Assembly (NCBI GenBank): GCA_910586005.1
Contig: CAJUHG010000087.1
Span: 1-10,204 of the forward strand
DNA from: an uncultured Lachnospiraceae bacterium
GTDB lineage: Bacteria > Bacillota > Clostridia > Lachnospirales > Lachnospiraceae
DNA: 10,204 bases
Direction of reading: 5' to 3'
Shown here: positions 1 through 6,733 of the stretch, in pieces
Layout: every line of letters begins with the position of its first letter
How positions within the stretch are numbered: position 1 is the stretch's first letter
Position numbers and translations under genes: made by a program
The notes under the pieces: model-generated
Databases searched by the model: none
What the model was told of the DNA's origin: nothing
The model's input: the letters and a program-made list of their open reading frames with translations, nothing else

Positions 1-1
1 C

Positions 2-2458
2 AATACCATTTACTGGGATCATAAGTATAAGGTAAATGCAGTAGAACAGGGAAGTTGGGGAACACCTCCAACTAGTGGAACAGATATTTACAATAATATC
101 TTCTATGGAGATACAGAAGAAATTGTAAATAATGAAGGAATCCATTATGACAGTAACTGTGTATGGGGCAGCGCAAAAGATGTATATCCATTAGACGAGG
201 ATATCAATGCAATCGTGGCAGATCCAAGTTTTGTAGATGTAGAGGATTATACAGATGGAGAATTTACAGATGCGACTCCAGAAACAGAAGGAAAAGTAAC
301 ACTTGGTTCTCCAAATGGATTTAAGTTAAACCAGAATTCTCCATGTATCAATGCAGGACGGGATTATATGCCAGTACCAGAAGAATCTCTGGAAAAAGTT
401 GCAAGTGAATTAGTGCCAACTCAGATCACATTGGAAAACAAGGATTATGAAGGAAATGCAGTTCCATTTAAAACTGGTAATGCAGCAACAGAACGTGTAG
501 ATATTGGAGCTTTTGAATATCAGGGTGAAGGTACCTATAAGCCTACAGGAACAGCAGATAAGATTTATCTAAAAGCATTGGTAGATATGACTGCTCAATA
601 TAAAGAAGCTGACTTTACAGCAGAGACTTGGGCAAAATTTAAGACTGCATTTGATAATGCAAAGAAAGTATTAGAACGTGCAACAGCTACACAGAAGAGT
701 GTAGACGCAACGGCAGTAGCAATGGAGAAAGCTCTTTCCAATTTAGAAAAAGCAGGTGCAGTAAGACCAGGTACTGCAGCAGATGATATTTTAGCAGGTT
801 ATAACAGCAGTGATACGGTTGACAACTCTGGTTTTGAAAAGAGCAGCAGTGGCTGGGGAACTTGGCAGAGTACCGTTGCAATTTCAACGGATAAGGCACA
901 TACTGGAAGTCAAAGCTTAAAAGTTACTCAGACGAGTAGTGGAACGGCTTATTCAGAATTAGGAGGCATTCCAGTAGCAGCAAATACTACCTATGTCTTA
1001 GAAGCATGGGTGCATAGTGGTGATGATGATTTTACTAAAGTAGGGTTAGAAGCAAAACATCATAATAGTGTTACTGGTGGTAATGATATTAAATTAAAGA
1101 ATATGACACTTGCAGCAGATGCTGTAGCAGATGCAAACGGATGGCATAAGGCAGTAATGGAATTTACTACCAAAGAATATGAAAAGATTAGTGTTAGTAT
1201 TAGCAGTGATATTTCAACCGTTTATGTAGATGATGTAGTAGTTTATCCTAAGACTATAAAAGAAAATGTAGGAGAAGCATTAGATAAGACAGGTTTGGAA
1301 GAAGCGCTTGCTTTAACACCTCAATACAAAGAATCCTATTATTCTGAGAAATCTTGGAAAGCTTATCAAGATGCAATGCTTGCAGCAAGATTAGAGTATG
1401 TAAATCCTTTTACAACTCAGACAGCTTTAAATAAAACATCAGCAGATTTAAATAAGGCATTCCAAAATTTAACAAAGAAGACAGATAAACGTGTTTTAGA
1501 ATCCACTTATAATTTGTGTAAAGTAAAATCCAAAGGAAGTTACACAGATGCAAGTTGGAATGCATTCCAAAATGCAATCACAGCAGCTAAGAAAGTATTA
1601 GATAATGAAAATGCAACACAGGCTGAAACTGATACAGCACTTAAGAATTTGAAAAATACCCGTGATGCTTTAACTTTAGTTGCTCCAACTCCTGCAAAAA
1701 GACCTTATAAGAATGCTTTGCAATCTATGTATAAGACATGGAATGCAAAGAAAAAAGGTGATTACACAGATGCAAGCTGGAGTAAACTTCGTTCTGCAAT
1801 TACAGCAGCGAAAAAAGTATTAGATAATAAGAATGCAACACAAGCTCAGATTGATAAAGCTTTGGAAAACTTAGAAAATGCTCGTGACGCTTTGGCTAAA
1901 AAGAAAGCTCAGGCAATTAAGTATACCAAGACATTTACAAAAGCTTTTGGTGCAAAGGCCTTCAGTTTGGGTGCAAAGAGAACAACTGGAAACGGAGCCT
2001 TAAGCTATAAGACTTCTAATAAGAAAGTAGCAACTGTTGCTAAAAATGGTAAAGTTACAATTAAGGGAATTGGAGTGTGTACCATTACAATTACTGCAAA
2101 AGCAACAGGTACTTACAAAGCAAAATCTGTAAAAGTTACTTTAACCGTAAATCCTAAAAAGGCAACTCTTAGCAAATTAACTCTTGTAAAAGGTAAGAAA
2201 TTAAAGGTTACTTGGAAGAAAGATAGCAAGGCAACAGGATATGAAGTTCAGTGTGCGTTAAAGAAAGATTTCAAGAAGATTGCTAAGAAGGCAACCATTA
2301 AGAAAGTAGGTACTACTTCCACAACACTTACAAAATTGACAAAAGGTAAAAAATATTATGTACGTGTTCGTGCATATAAGAATGTAAAAGTGAGTGGCAA
2401 GACTAAGAAACTTGTTGGTACATGGAGTACTGTAAAACTGAGTGGAAAGATTAAATAA
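2..2458 (+). CDS. Secreted multi-domain beta-helix polysaccharide-active protein, C-terminal part (5' end outside window)
   Basis: The frame is open from base 2 to the TAA at 2456-2458, giving 818 visible residues; the GTG at 215 is internal. Counting from base 2, residues 1-173 look like the end of a right-handed parallel beta-helix (IYNNIFYGD, SPCINAG, then DIGAFEY at 167-173), the close typical of pectate-lyase-like proteins. Then come a FIVAR-type helical repeat (185-254), a jelly-roll carbohydrate-binding-like domain of CBM4/9 type (271-418, starting DTVDNSGFE and ending VYVDDVVVYP), three more FIVAR-type repeats (427-494, 496-560, 568-635), a bacterial Ig-like domain (637-719) and a lysine-rich FN3-like domain (719-818). 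No LPXTG sorting signal is present; the protein ends KIK. I infer a secreted enzyme or binder of plant or host polysaccharide. The catalytic part and signal peptide would lie upstream, so substrate and lyase/hydrolase class are unknown. The domain calls rest on motif reading, not a profile search. Confidence 0.85.
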   Translation, partial: NTIYWDHKYKVNAVEQGSWGTPPTSGTDIYNNIFYGDTEEIVNNEGIHYDSNCVWGSAKDVYPLDEDINAIVADPSFVDVEDYTDGEFTDATPETEGKVTLGSPNGFKLNQNSPCINAGRDYMPVPEESLEKVASELVPTQITLENKDYEGNAVPFKTGNAATERVDIGAFEYQGEGTYKPTGTADKIYLKALVDMTAQYKEADFTAETWAKFKTAFDNAKKVLERATATQKSVDATAVAMEKALSNLEKAGAVRPGTAADDILAGYNSSDTVDNSGFEKSSSGWGTWQSTVAISTDKAHTGSQSLKVTQTSSGTAYSELGGIPVAANTTYVLEAWVHSGDDDFTKVGLEAKHHNSVTGGNDIKLKNMTLAADAVADANGWHKAVMEFTTKEYEKISVSISSDISTVYVDDVVVYPKTIKENVGEALDKTGLEEALALTPQYKESYYSEKSWKAYQDAMLAARLEYVNPFTTQTALNKTSADLNKAFQNLTKKTDKRVLESTYNLCKVKSKGSYTDASWNAFQNAITAAKKVLDNENATQAETDTALKNLKNTRDALTLVAPTPAKRPYKNALQSMYKTWNAKKKGDYTDASWSKLRSAITAAKKVLDNKNATQAQIDKALENLENARDALAKKKAQAIKYTKTFTKAFGAKAFSLGAKRTTGNGALSYKTSNKKVATVAKNGKVTIKGIGVCTITITAKATGTYKAKSVKVTLTVNPKKATLSKLTLVKGKKLKVTWKKDSKATGYEVQCALKKDFKKIAKKATIKKVGTTSTTLTKLTKGKKYYVRVRAYKNVKVSGKTKKLVGTWSTVKLSGKIK
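1532..1860 (+). repeat. Tandem near-identical FIVAR-repeat coding units
   Basis: Two neighbouring units inside the beta-helix gene share long identical stretches, for example tacacagatgcaag at 1541 and again at 1763, an offset of 222 nt or 74 codons. Both encode YTDASW, then ITAAKKVLDN, then NATQA. The other two FIVAR-type units (about 554-760 and 1280-1480) are much more diverged. This fits a recent in-frame duplication of one unit. Confidence 0.75.
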
Positions 2459-2503
2459 TAGCTAAGCTATCGAATCTTTTTGAGTGAATTATTTTAGAAG
2501 AAT

Positions 2504-2543
2504 CACTTCTAGCAAGAATATTTTCTTATTCTTGTTAGAAGTG
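2504..2543 (+). terminator. Strong stem-loop after the beta-helix gene (terminator-like, weak U-tract)
   Basis: A 17-bp stem pairs 2504-2520 with 2527-2543 with a single G-U wobble, around the six-base loop ttttct. It lies 45 bp past the stop codon. The following gataaatcttattt is only loosely U-rich, so it may be an imperfect terminator, an RNA-stabilising 3' structure or part of a leader of the next gene. An outer 8-bp pairing (2462-2469 with 2566-2573) could enclose it. Confidence 0.55.
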
Positions 2544-2610
2544 GATAAATCTTATTTAATTATGTTAGCTTAGAAGATAAGTAGTTGCTAGAAGTGAATC
2601 ATCAGTCATA

Positions 2611-2620
2611 AAAGAAAGGA
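2611..2620 (+). promoter_or_regulatory. Ribosome binding site with long spacing, lipoprotein gene
   Basis: The purine run aaagaaagga is the only Shine-Dalgarno-like stretch near the lipoprotein start. It is 14 nt from the ATG at 2635 and 20 nt from the next in-frame ATG at 2641, longer than the 6-8 nt seen for the other genes here. No ATG, GTG or TTG lies closer, so 2635 is preferred. Confidence 0.5.
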
Positions 2621-2634
2621 ATATCAAAATCAGC

Positions 2635-3657
2635 ATGCGAATGAAGCATAGAAAGATAATCCTGAGCATAATGGCAGTTTTTTGTGCCGCAGCAATAGGC
2701 TGCGGCACAAAGACTGTAAAGAATAGTGATACAGTAATGGAAATTGCAGAAGAAACTGTGGTAAAAGAAGAGTATCAAATGATTCTAAAAAGTTATGTGG
2801 CAAGGGTAAAAGGAGAGTACACAACAAAAGAGGCAAATCAAAAGAATTTTTGGACAACTAAGTATGAAAATGGGACACCTTTGGAGCAGATTATGGAACT
2901 TGCCAAAACGGATCTAATTGAGAAGAAAGTGATAGCACAACTTGCAAAAGATGTTGGAATTACCCAAGAGACAGATTATATATCTATGGTGGAGGCAATG
3001 AATCAGGAAAATACTAATAGAGAAGAAAAGACAGCGTCTGGAAATGTAGTTTATGGATTGACATCCTTTGAGATAGAAGAGTATTATTCCTATGTCTATA
3101 CAACTGTTGAATCTAAATTGATAGAGAACTTAAAGAAAAATCATGAGATATCTCAAGAAGAATTAGAGCAAATTTATCAAGATAACATAGAACAATATAC
3201 CAGTGATATCTGTGTACAAATGCTAGTTGCAGAAATGCAACAAGAAATAGGAATAAAAAAAGCAGAACAAGCAGCCAAAGCGATGAAGAAAGAAACAAAT
3301 ATAGAAACTCTATCTAAGAAATATCCTGATATTAATTTTTATGAACTTAGAATGTCTTCTTTCAATATGGAAGAGGGAAGGAATGCATCTTATATGCAAC
3401 GTTGGCTAACTTCTTCTACTATGCAACAGGGAGAAGTTTGTGAACCTTTTGAAATTGGTGAAAATCTAATGGTGTTGCGTTGTTTAAGTAGAACAGAAGA
3501 TACTGCAGAACCTTTTGAAGACATCAAGGGGGTGCTGAAAAGCGAAGTTCAAACAAGATTGGCAAAAGAAGATATTGAGAAGAAAATACAGGAAGTAGAA
3601 GTAAATTTTCAAGAAAGCGTGTTAGAGGAAATTGCTTTAGAAGCGCTGAAAAAATAG
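2635..3657 (+). CDS. SurA/PrsA-like peptidyl-prolyl isomerase-type lipoprotein (putative extracytoplasmic foldase)
   Basis: This 340-residue protein has a basic N-terminus (MRMKHRK), a hydrophobic segment (8-21) and a lipobox-like AIGC with Cys23, so it is probably exported and lipid-anchored on the outer face of the membrane. Residues about 35-185 are charged and helical, resembling a SurA N-terminal chaperone domain. Residues about 189-287 follow the parvulin layout: a strand CVQMLVAEMQ, a helix rich in A and K, a segment LSKKYPD, then GEVCEPFEIGENLMVLRC matching the closing Ge..epf..g....vl strands. The glycine pair normally seen in the middle of parvulin domains is absent, so isomerase activity is doubtful; a holdase role is possible. 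The tail (294-340) is helical. Its position just downstream of a large secreted protein on the same strand suggests help in folding exported enzymes, which is inference. The lipobox has Ala rather than Leu at -3. Confidence 0.65.
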   Translation: MRMKHRKIILSIMAVFCAAAIGCGTKTVKNSDTVMEIAEETVVKEEYQMILKSYVARVKGEYTTKEANQKNFWTTKYENGTPLEQIMELAKTDLIEKKVIAQLAKDVGITQETDYISMVEAMNQENTNREEKTASGNVVYGLTSFEIEEYYSYVYTTVESKLIENLKKNHEISQEELEQIYQDNIEQYTSDICVQMLVAEMQQEIGIKKAEQAAKAMKKETNIETLSKKYPDINFYELRMSSFNMEEGRNASYMQRWLTSSTMQQGEVCEPFEIGENLMVLRCLSRTEDTAEPFEDIKGVLKSEVQTRLAKEDIEKKIQEVEVNFQESVLEEIALEALKK

Positions 3658-3663
3658 ATAAGA

Positions 3664-3697
3664 AAAGGGTTTATGTTATTATTAGCATAAATCCTTT
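3664..3697 (+). terminator. Probable transcription terminator of the lipoprotein gene
   Basis: A 12-bp stem (3664-3675 with 3686-3697, one G-U wobble) starts six bases past the stop codon. It can extend two more pairs inward, leaving the loop attatt. It is followed by cctttccttacttattt, which is pyrimidine-rich but not a clean T-run. Confidence 0.6.
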
Positions 3698-3714
3698 CCT
3701 TACTTATTTAGGAT

Positions 3715-3752
3715 AATAGAAAGTTGACACAGTGTGTTTTCTATTTTTATTT
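3715..3752 (+). terminator. Second hairpin with T-rich tail
   Basis: An 8-bp A/T stem, aatagaaa (3715-3722) with tttctatt (3738-3745), can be capped by a short acac/gtgt pairing and is followed by tttattt. It probably backs up the first terminator or marks the end of another lost gene. The same stretch contains TTGACA at 3724 with TATTTA 18 bases on, which could mimic a promoter but leads to no plus-strand gene. Confidence 0.45.
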
Positions 3753-3787
3753 ACACGAAGGTAAAGTGAGAAATATTATCAAGCTTG

Positions 3788-4246
3788 CTAGATTATATTT
3801 TCTGAAATAAGTTTTCCATCTTCATAATAAATATCATCATCTGGTGTTATGTTTTTGTGAACTTTTATAGGGTTTCCAAATGCAATTACATTAGAAGGAA
3901 TATCCTTACTTACAACAGAACCAGCTCCAATAATAGTATTATCTCCAATATGTATGCATGGTAAAATGGTAACATTTGAAGCAATCCATACATTTTTACC
4001 TATATAAACTGGTTTATTATAGCCATATCCTTTTGCGCGTAATACTGGGGATATAGGGTGAGATGCTGCAATAATTGTTACATTAGGGGCAATCATTGTA
4101 TCGTTTCCTATAAAAATCTGTGCATCATCAACGAATGTACAATTAAAATTTATATAAACATTTTTACCAAGATGAATATGATGTCCACTCCACATTGCAT
4201 AATAAGGTGCTTGAATATAAGAATTTTCACCAATTTCAGCAAATAA
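3788..4246 (-). pseudogene. Maltose/galactoside O-acetyltransferase, N-terminally deleted remnant
   Basis: The minus-strand frame encodes the left-handed beta-helix (hexapeptide repeat) half of a sugar O-acetyltransferase of the Maa/LacA family, which transfers acetyl from acetyl-CoA to a sugar hydroxyl. Visible landmarks are the AASHPIS segment with the catalytic-type His, VYIGKNVWIASNVTI, GDNTIIGAGSVVSKDIP and GNPIKV. The only plausible ATG (4195) has no Shine-Dalgarno site. Homology continues in frame above it, reading LFAEIGENSYIQAPYYA, which matches the LFGQV..AYIEP.F region about 52 residues into E. coli Maa, until a TAA at 4247-4249. About 50 N-terminal residues (the maltose-acetyltransferase N-terminal helices and part of the acceptor site) are therefore missing. 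The C-terminus is complete, ending at the TAG at 3788-3790. A shortened protein of 135 residues could still be made in principle, but I regard it as a remnant. It lies tail to tail with the lipoprotein gene. Confidence 0.8.
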
Positions 4247-4265
4247 TTATTTATTAGAATCATGA

Positions 4266-4593
4266 ATAGAGGATGCTAGACTTTTCAAAATAATAAATTT
4301 TCTTCAAAAGAATTATCAAAAAAATTTGTTCTGGATGAACTATGTAATTATGTTAATCTTAGTAGGAGTGCATGTTGTAGATATTTAAAAAAATGATGAA
4401 TATGTCTATATCTGATTATATGATAGAATATAGATTATCTCAGGCACTTTTTCTATTAGACAACACCAACAAGAATATAACAGAGATTGCGCTTCAATCA
4501 GGGTTTTCTACTACAAGTTATTTTACTAGTAAGTTTAAAGAGAAGATGTTAATAACACCTCTTGAATATAAAGTAAAAAATAAAGACAGATAA
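4266..4593 (+). pseudogene. AraC-family regulator, DNA-binding half only, two frameshifts
   Basis: Three consecutive pieces in three frames rebuild an AraC/XylS DNA-binding domain. Piece A (4266-4327) reads ARLFKIINFLQKNYQKNL, the usual linker helix. Piece B (4331-4390) reads LDELCNYVNLSRSACCRYLKK in two blocks, LDELCNYVNLS and RSACCRYLKK, the first helix-turn-helix. Piece C (4393-4593) begins with MSISDYMIEYRL and carries NITEIALQSGFSTTSYFTSK, the second helix-turn-helix with the family's GF..tSYF..kFK signature. Each step between pieces fits loss of one base, near 4328-4331 and in the A-run at 4384-4393. The sensor domain of roughly 180 residues usual for the family is absent; a stop (TGA 4263-4265) precedes piece A. 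The short open frame from 4393 alone encodes only the second HTH and has no ribosome site, so it is not a working gene. Confidence 0.82.
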
Positions 4594-4834
4594 CTTTTTT
4601 AAATATTATATATGTGGCAATTTAGCTTGATTTATATAGGTAAGGATATGGAAGGTGCGGTGTGACTTTGTTGATAAAACTAGGAGTTTCTTGTTTTGTG
4701 AGACTGTTCAGGTTCGCTTAGATACCTTGTAAGCCCAGCGATATTATAATCCGCACCTGTATAATCTGCTATTTGCGCTAGAAAGACATGTGAACTATTT
4801 TAAATATAGTGATTTATATAAGAAAAGTGTTTTA
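4594..4834. other. Gene-free 241 bp with a higher-GC island
   Basis: No intact gene is seen. Bases 4651-4770 contain 50 G/C of 120 (about 42% by hand count), clearly above the flanks. The island holds an exact 8-bp inverted repeat, aggtgcgg (4653-4660) and ccgcacct (4751-4758). On the minus strand, 4799 down to a TAG at 4680-4682 is open for 39 codons without a start codon; it includes AQIADYTGADYNIAGL and ends HKTRNS. I do not recognise this peptide. It may be the tail of a lost gene, a mobile-element scar or a structured RNA. Confidence 0.4.
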
Positions 4835-5458
4835 TTAATTGCTAAGATAAAAAATAGCTAATTGTGTCCTGTCACGAAGTTCTAATTTTTCCAGAATAGA
4901 GCTCAAGTAATTTCTAATAGTTCCTTTACTTAAACATAGTTGTTCTGCAATTTCTTGGTTACTATATCCATTTGCCACTAGTTTAATAATTTCTAGTTCT
5001 TTATCAGAAATACCCATTGTATGAAAATTATCTTTATTATGGGAAGAGGATGTAAGAAATTCTGGTAATCGTGTGACAATTTCATTTCCAAACACACTTT
5101 GTCCTTGAAATACTGCTTTCAGAGAAGGAAGCAGGCTCTCAAAATTTTGTTTTAAAATATATCCTTTTGCACCCAAATACAGTGCACGAACAATATATTC
5201 ATCATCCAAAAAAGTAGTCAAAAATAAAATTTTTGCATCTGGATATTTTTTTAAAATTATTTCTGCAGCCTCTAATCCAGTTATTTCTTTCATGCGGATA
5301 TCCATAAGTAAAATATCTGGTTGATATTGGCAATATAAAGTAATAGCATCTTTGCCATCCGTTCCAGTTTCTAATACTTGGATTTCCTCTGAGGCTTCTA
5401 AAATTGTTTTTAAGGATAAACAAACAAATGGGTCATCATCTACAATTATAATGTTCAT
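4835..5458 (-). CDS. NarL/FixJ-type response regulator with LuxR-type HTH
   Basis: This 207-residue protein is the usual size for the class. The receiver domain (1-120) has the acidic cluster D7-D8-D9, the phosphorylation site D53 in DILLMDIRM, the switch residue T81/T82 and the conserved K103. A linker leads to a LuxR-type helix-turn-helix (about 147-205) with NQEIAEQLCLSKGTIRNYLS and KLELRDRTQLA. Phosphorylation by the neighbouring kinase should favour dimerisation and DNA binding. The start has a clear ribosome site (minus-strand aaaggaa, + coordinates 5465-5471) six bases away. It follows the kinase gene by 65 bp on the same strand, so the two form one operon. Its likely target is the divergent transporter promoter. 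Confidence 0.93.
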   Translation of the reverse strand: MNIIIVDDDPFVCLSLKTILEASEEIQVLETGTDGKDAITLYCQYQPDILLMDIRMKEITGLEAAEIILKKYPDAKILFLTTFLDDEYIVRALYLGAKGYILKQNFESLLPSLKAVFQGQSVFGNEIVTRLPEFLTSSSHNKDNFHTMGISDKELEIIKLVANGYSNQEIAEQLCLSKGTIRNYLSSILEKLELRDRTQLAIFYLSN

Positions 5459-5523
5459 AAAAAATTCCTTTCTCTATCACTAATTTCTATAAAATTATCA
5501 AATTACTAATAAATTACAATAGT

Positions 5524-6624
5524 TTAATCGTGTGGAATAGAAATAAAAATTTGAAAACCATGTTCTGTAGAAAGAGAAAAATGTCCATTCAAATTTTTTA
5601 CTCTTTCTTTCATATTTGAAATTCCCATACCAGAATTTTTCTGTTCAATATTACTTCCATTATCTGTAATAATAAGTTGATATAAATGAGGATGTTCTCT
5701 TAAAATAATAGAAATAGTATCAGCATTACTATGCCTTGTAATATTGGATAACGCTTCTTTTACAATAGAAATAAAACAATATTTGATAGCTATAGGCACA
5801 AAAGCTTCCATATCATATTCTAAAGATATTTGATAATCTGCAAGATTAGAAATTAATTCTAATATGGAAGCCTTCAAATCAATAGAATCCTCATGAAGAT
5901 TATGAACACTCTCACGAATTGCAGTCATAGCAGAAGATAAAGTTTCTTTTAAAACGTACAAGGGAGCTTTTAAAGTTTCCTGTTGATTGATAACAAATAA
6001 AGCACCTACTTGAAGAATAGAACGAGAAAGCATATGACCTACATTGTCATGGATTTCTCTTGCAATTCGATTTCTTTCTTTTAAAGTGGCAATGTGGATT
6101 TCATTATTTTGCTTTTCAATTAAATCTTTATTTTTTTGTTGAAGAGATAGCTGATATTCGGTGTAGGTGTCTCTTAGAAATCGAAATTCTTGTTCTAGCC
6201 GAAGCAATTTTTTGGATTTAGAAGCCAAAATCCAAGCTAATAAGTAAAGAAGAATTATTATAAAAAAATAGAAATGGGATTCTTTCTTAAAAGTAAAAAC
6301 CAAAGGGAAACAGATAGCAAGAAAGTAGTAAGGTTTTAGGTAGATAACTAATTCATAAAATAGAAGAGGAAGAAAGTAACGAAAAGTAGGATAAAAGAAT
6401 GACAATACAGCAAATAAAGTCCATAAAGTAATAAGGAAAAAGCGAGTAGTTTTAGAAAGTTGTTGAAGGGAAAAATAATCTAAATTACAACAACTGCAAG
6501 CACAAGAAAAAATAATTGTTACAAGAAATGCTAATATTTGTGAAGTGTTTGGTTCTGGATTCTGATAGAACATTAGAAACATACAACTAATACATAAAAT
6601 TAATTTATCAGATAAAATAGTCAT
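5524..6624 (-). CDS. NarL-family membrane sensor histidine kinase
   Basis: The chosen start is the ATG at 6622-6624 because minus-strand gaggaa lies seven bases upstream; a longer frame from a TTG at 6687 has no ribosome site and its start codon falls inside the promoter. The 366-residue protein has about five or six membrane segments (roughly 8-20, 29-45, 62-80, 82-97, 99-112, 118-134) with almost no extracytoplasmic loop, then a coiled-coil-like stretch (137-185). The dimerisation/phosphoacceptor region has ERNRIAREIHDNVGH with His192. The ATP-binding domain has the N-box KEALSNITRH (Asn294), DNGSN (321-325) and GMGISNMKERV (332-342). Such kinases sense changes within the membrane or through a partner transporter. 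It should phosphorylate the response regulator encoded next. A cysteine cluster CACSCC lies at 41-46 in or near the second membrane segment. What it senses is not shown by the sequence. Confidence 0.92.
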   Translation of the reverse strand: MTILSDKLILCISCMFLMFYQNPEPNTSQILAFLVTIIFSCACSCCNLDYFSLQQLSKTTRFFLITLWTLFAVLSFFYPTFRYFLPLLFYELVIYLKPYYFLAICFPLVFTFKKESHFYFFIIILLYLLAWILASKSKKLLRLEQEFRFLRDTYTEYQLSLQQKNKDLIEKQNNEIHIATLKERNRIAREIHDNVGHMLSRSILQVGALFVINQQETLKAPLYVLKETLSSAMTAIRESVHNLHEDSIDLKASILELISNLADYQISLEYDMEAFVPIAIKYCFISIVKEALSNITRHSNADTISIILREHPHLYQLIITDNGSNIEQKNSGMGISNMKERVKNLNGHFSLSTEHGFQIFISIPHD

Positions 6625-6630
6625 GGTAAT

Positions 6631-6636
6631 TTCCTC
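6631..6636 (-). promoter_or_regulatory. Ribosome binding site fixing the kinase start
   Basis: Read on the minus strand this is gaggaa, with a seven-base gap to the ATG ending at 6624. It supports the 366-residue start over the upstream TTG. Confidence 0.8.
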
Positions 6637-6657
6637 TTCGTATATATTTTTGTTTTG

Positions 6658-6687
6658 ATTATACAGCAGAAAGATGTACAAAATCAA
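6658..6687 (-). promoter_or_regulatory. Promoter of the kinase/response-regulator operon
   Basis: On the minus strand a perfect TATAAT (6658-6663) lies 18 bases after TTGATT (6682-6687). Transcription would start near 6651, giving a leader of roughly 27 bases before the kinase ATG. This near-consensus sigma-A-type promoter suggests steady basal expression of the two-component system. Confidence 0.75.
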
Positions 6688-6706
6688 GTTTACTTTAGAT
6701 TACATT

Positions 6707-6733
6707 TGTCATATCAGTTGATGACATATGACA
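6707..6733. promoter_or_regulatory. Palindromic operator candidate between the divergent operons
   Basis: The exact 8-bp arms TGTCATAT (6707-6714) and ATATGACA (6726-6733) flank 11 bases that hold another ATGACA (6721-6726). ATGACA thus occurs twice in tandem with a 7-bp period (6721, 6728) and once inverted (6707-6712). The centre near 6720 is about 37 bases before the expected transporter start and about 70 bases before the kinase start. This is the placement expected of an activator site for a LuxR-type response regulator dimer. Binding is inferred, not shown. Confidence 0.6.

Noticed and set aside
687..899. Minus-strand open frame inside the beta-helix gene, and similar frames at 2630-2857, 3113-3298, 8547-8795 and 9773-9967
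   Set aside because: They lie opposite well-supported coding genes, have low-complexity translations and no ribosome sites, so they are antisense shadows.
3724..3753. Promoter TTGACA-N18-TATTTA on the plus strand
   Set aside because: It overlaps a hairpin with a T-rich tail and leads only into the opposite-strand acetyltransferase remnant, so the terminator reading is simpler.
4393..4593. Small 66-residue HTH protein as an independent gene
   Set aside because: It contains only the second AraC helix-turn-helix, has no ribosome site, and the rest of the domain lies just upstream in other frames.
6625..6687. N-terminal extension of the kinase from a TTG start at 6687
   Set aside because: The TTG is part of the -35 element TTGATT and the TATAAT -10 lies inside the extension. 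A proper ribosome site precedes the ATG at 6624 instead.
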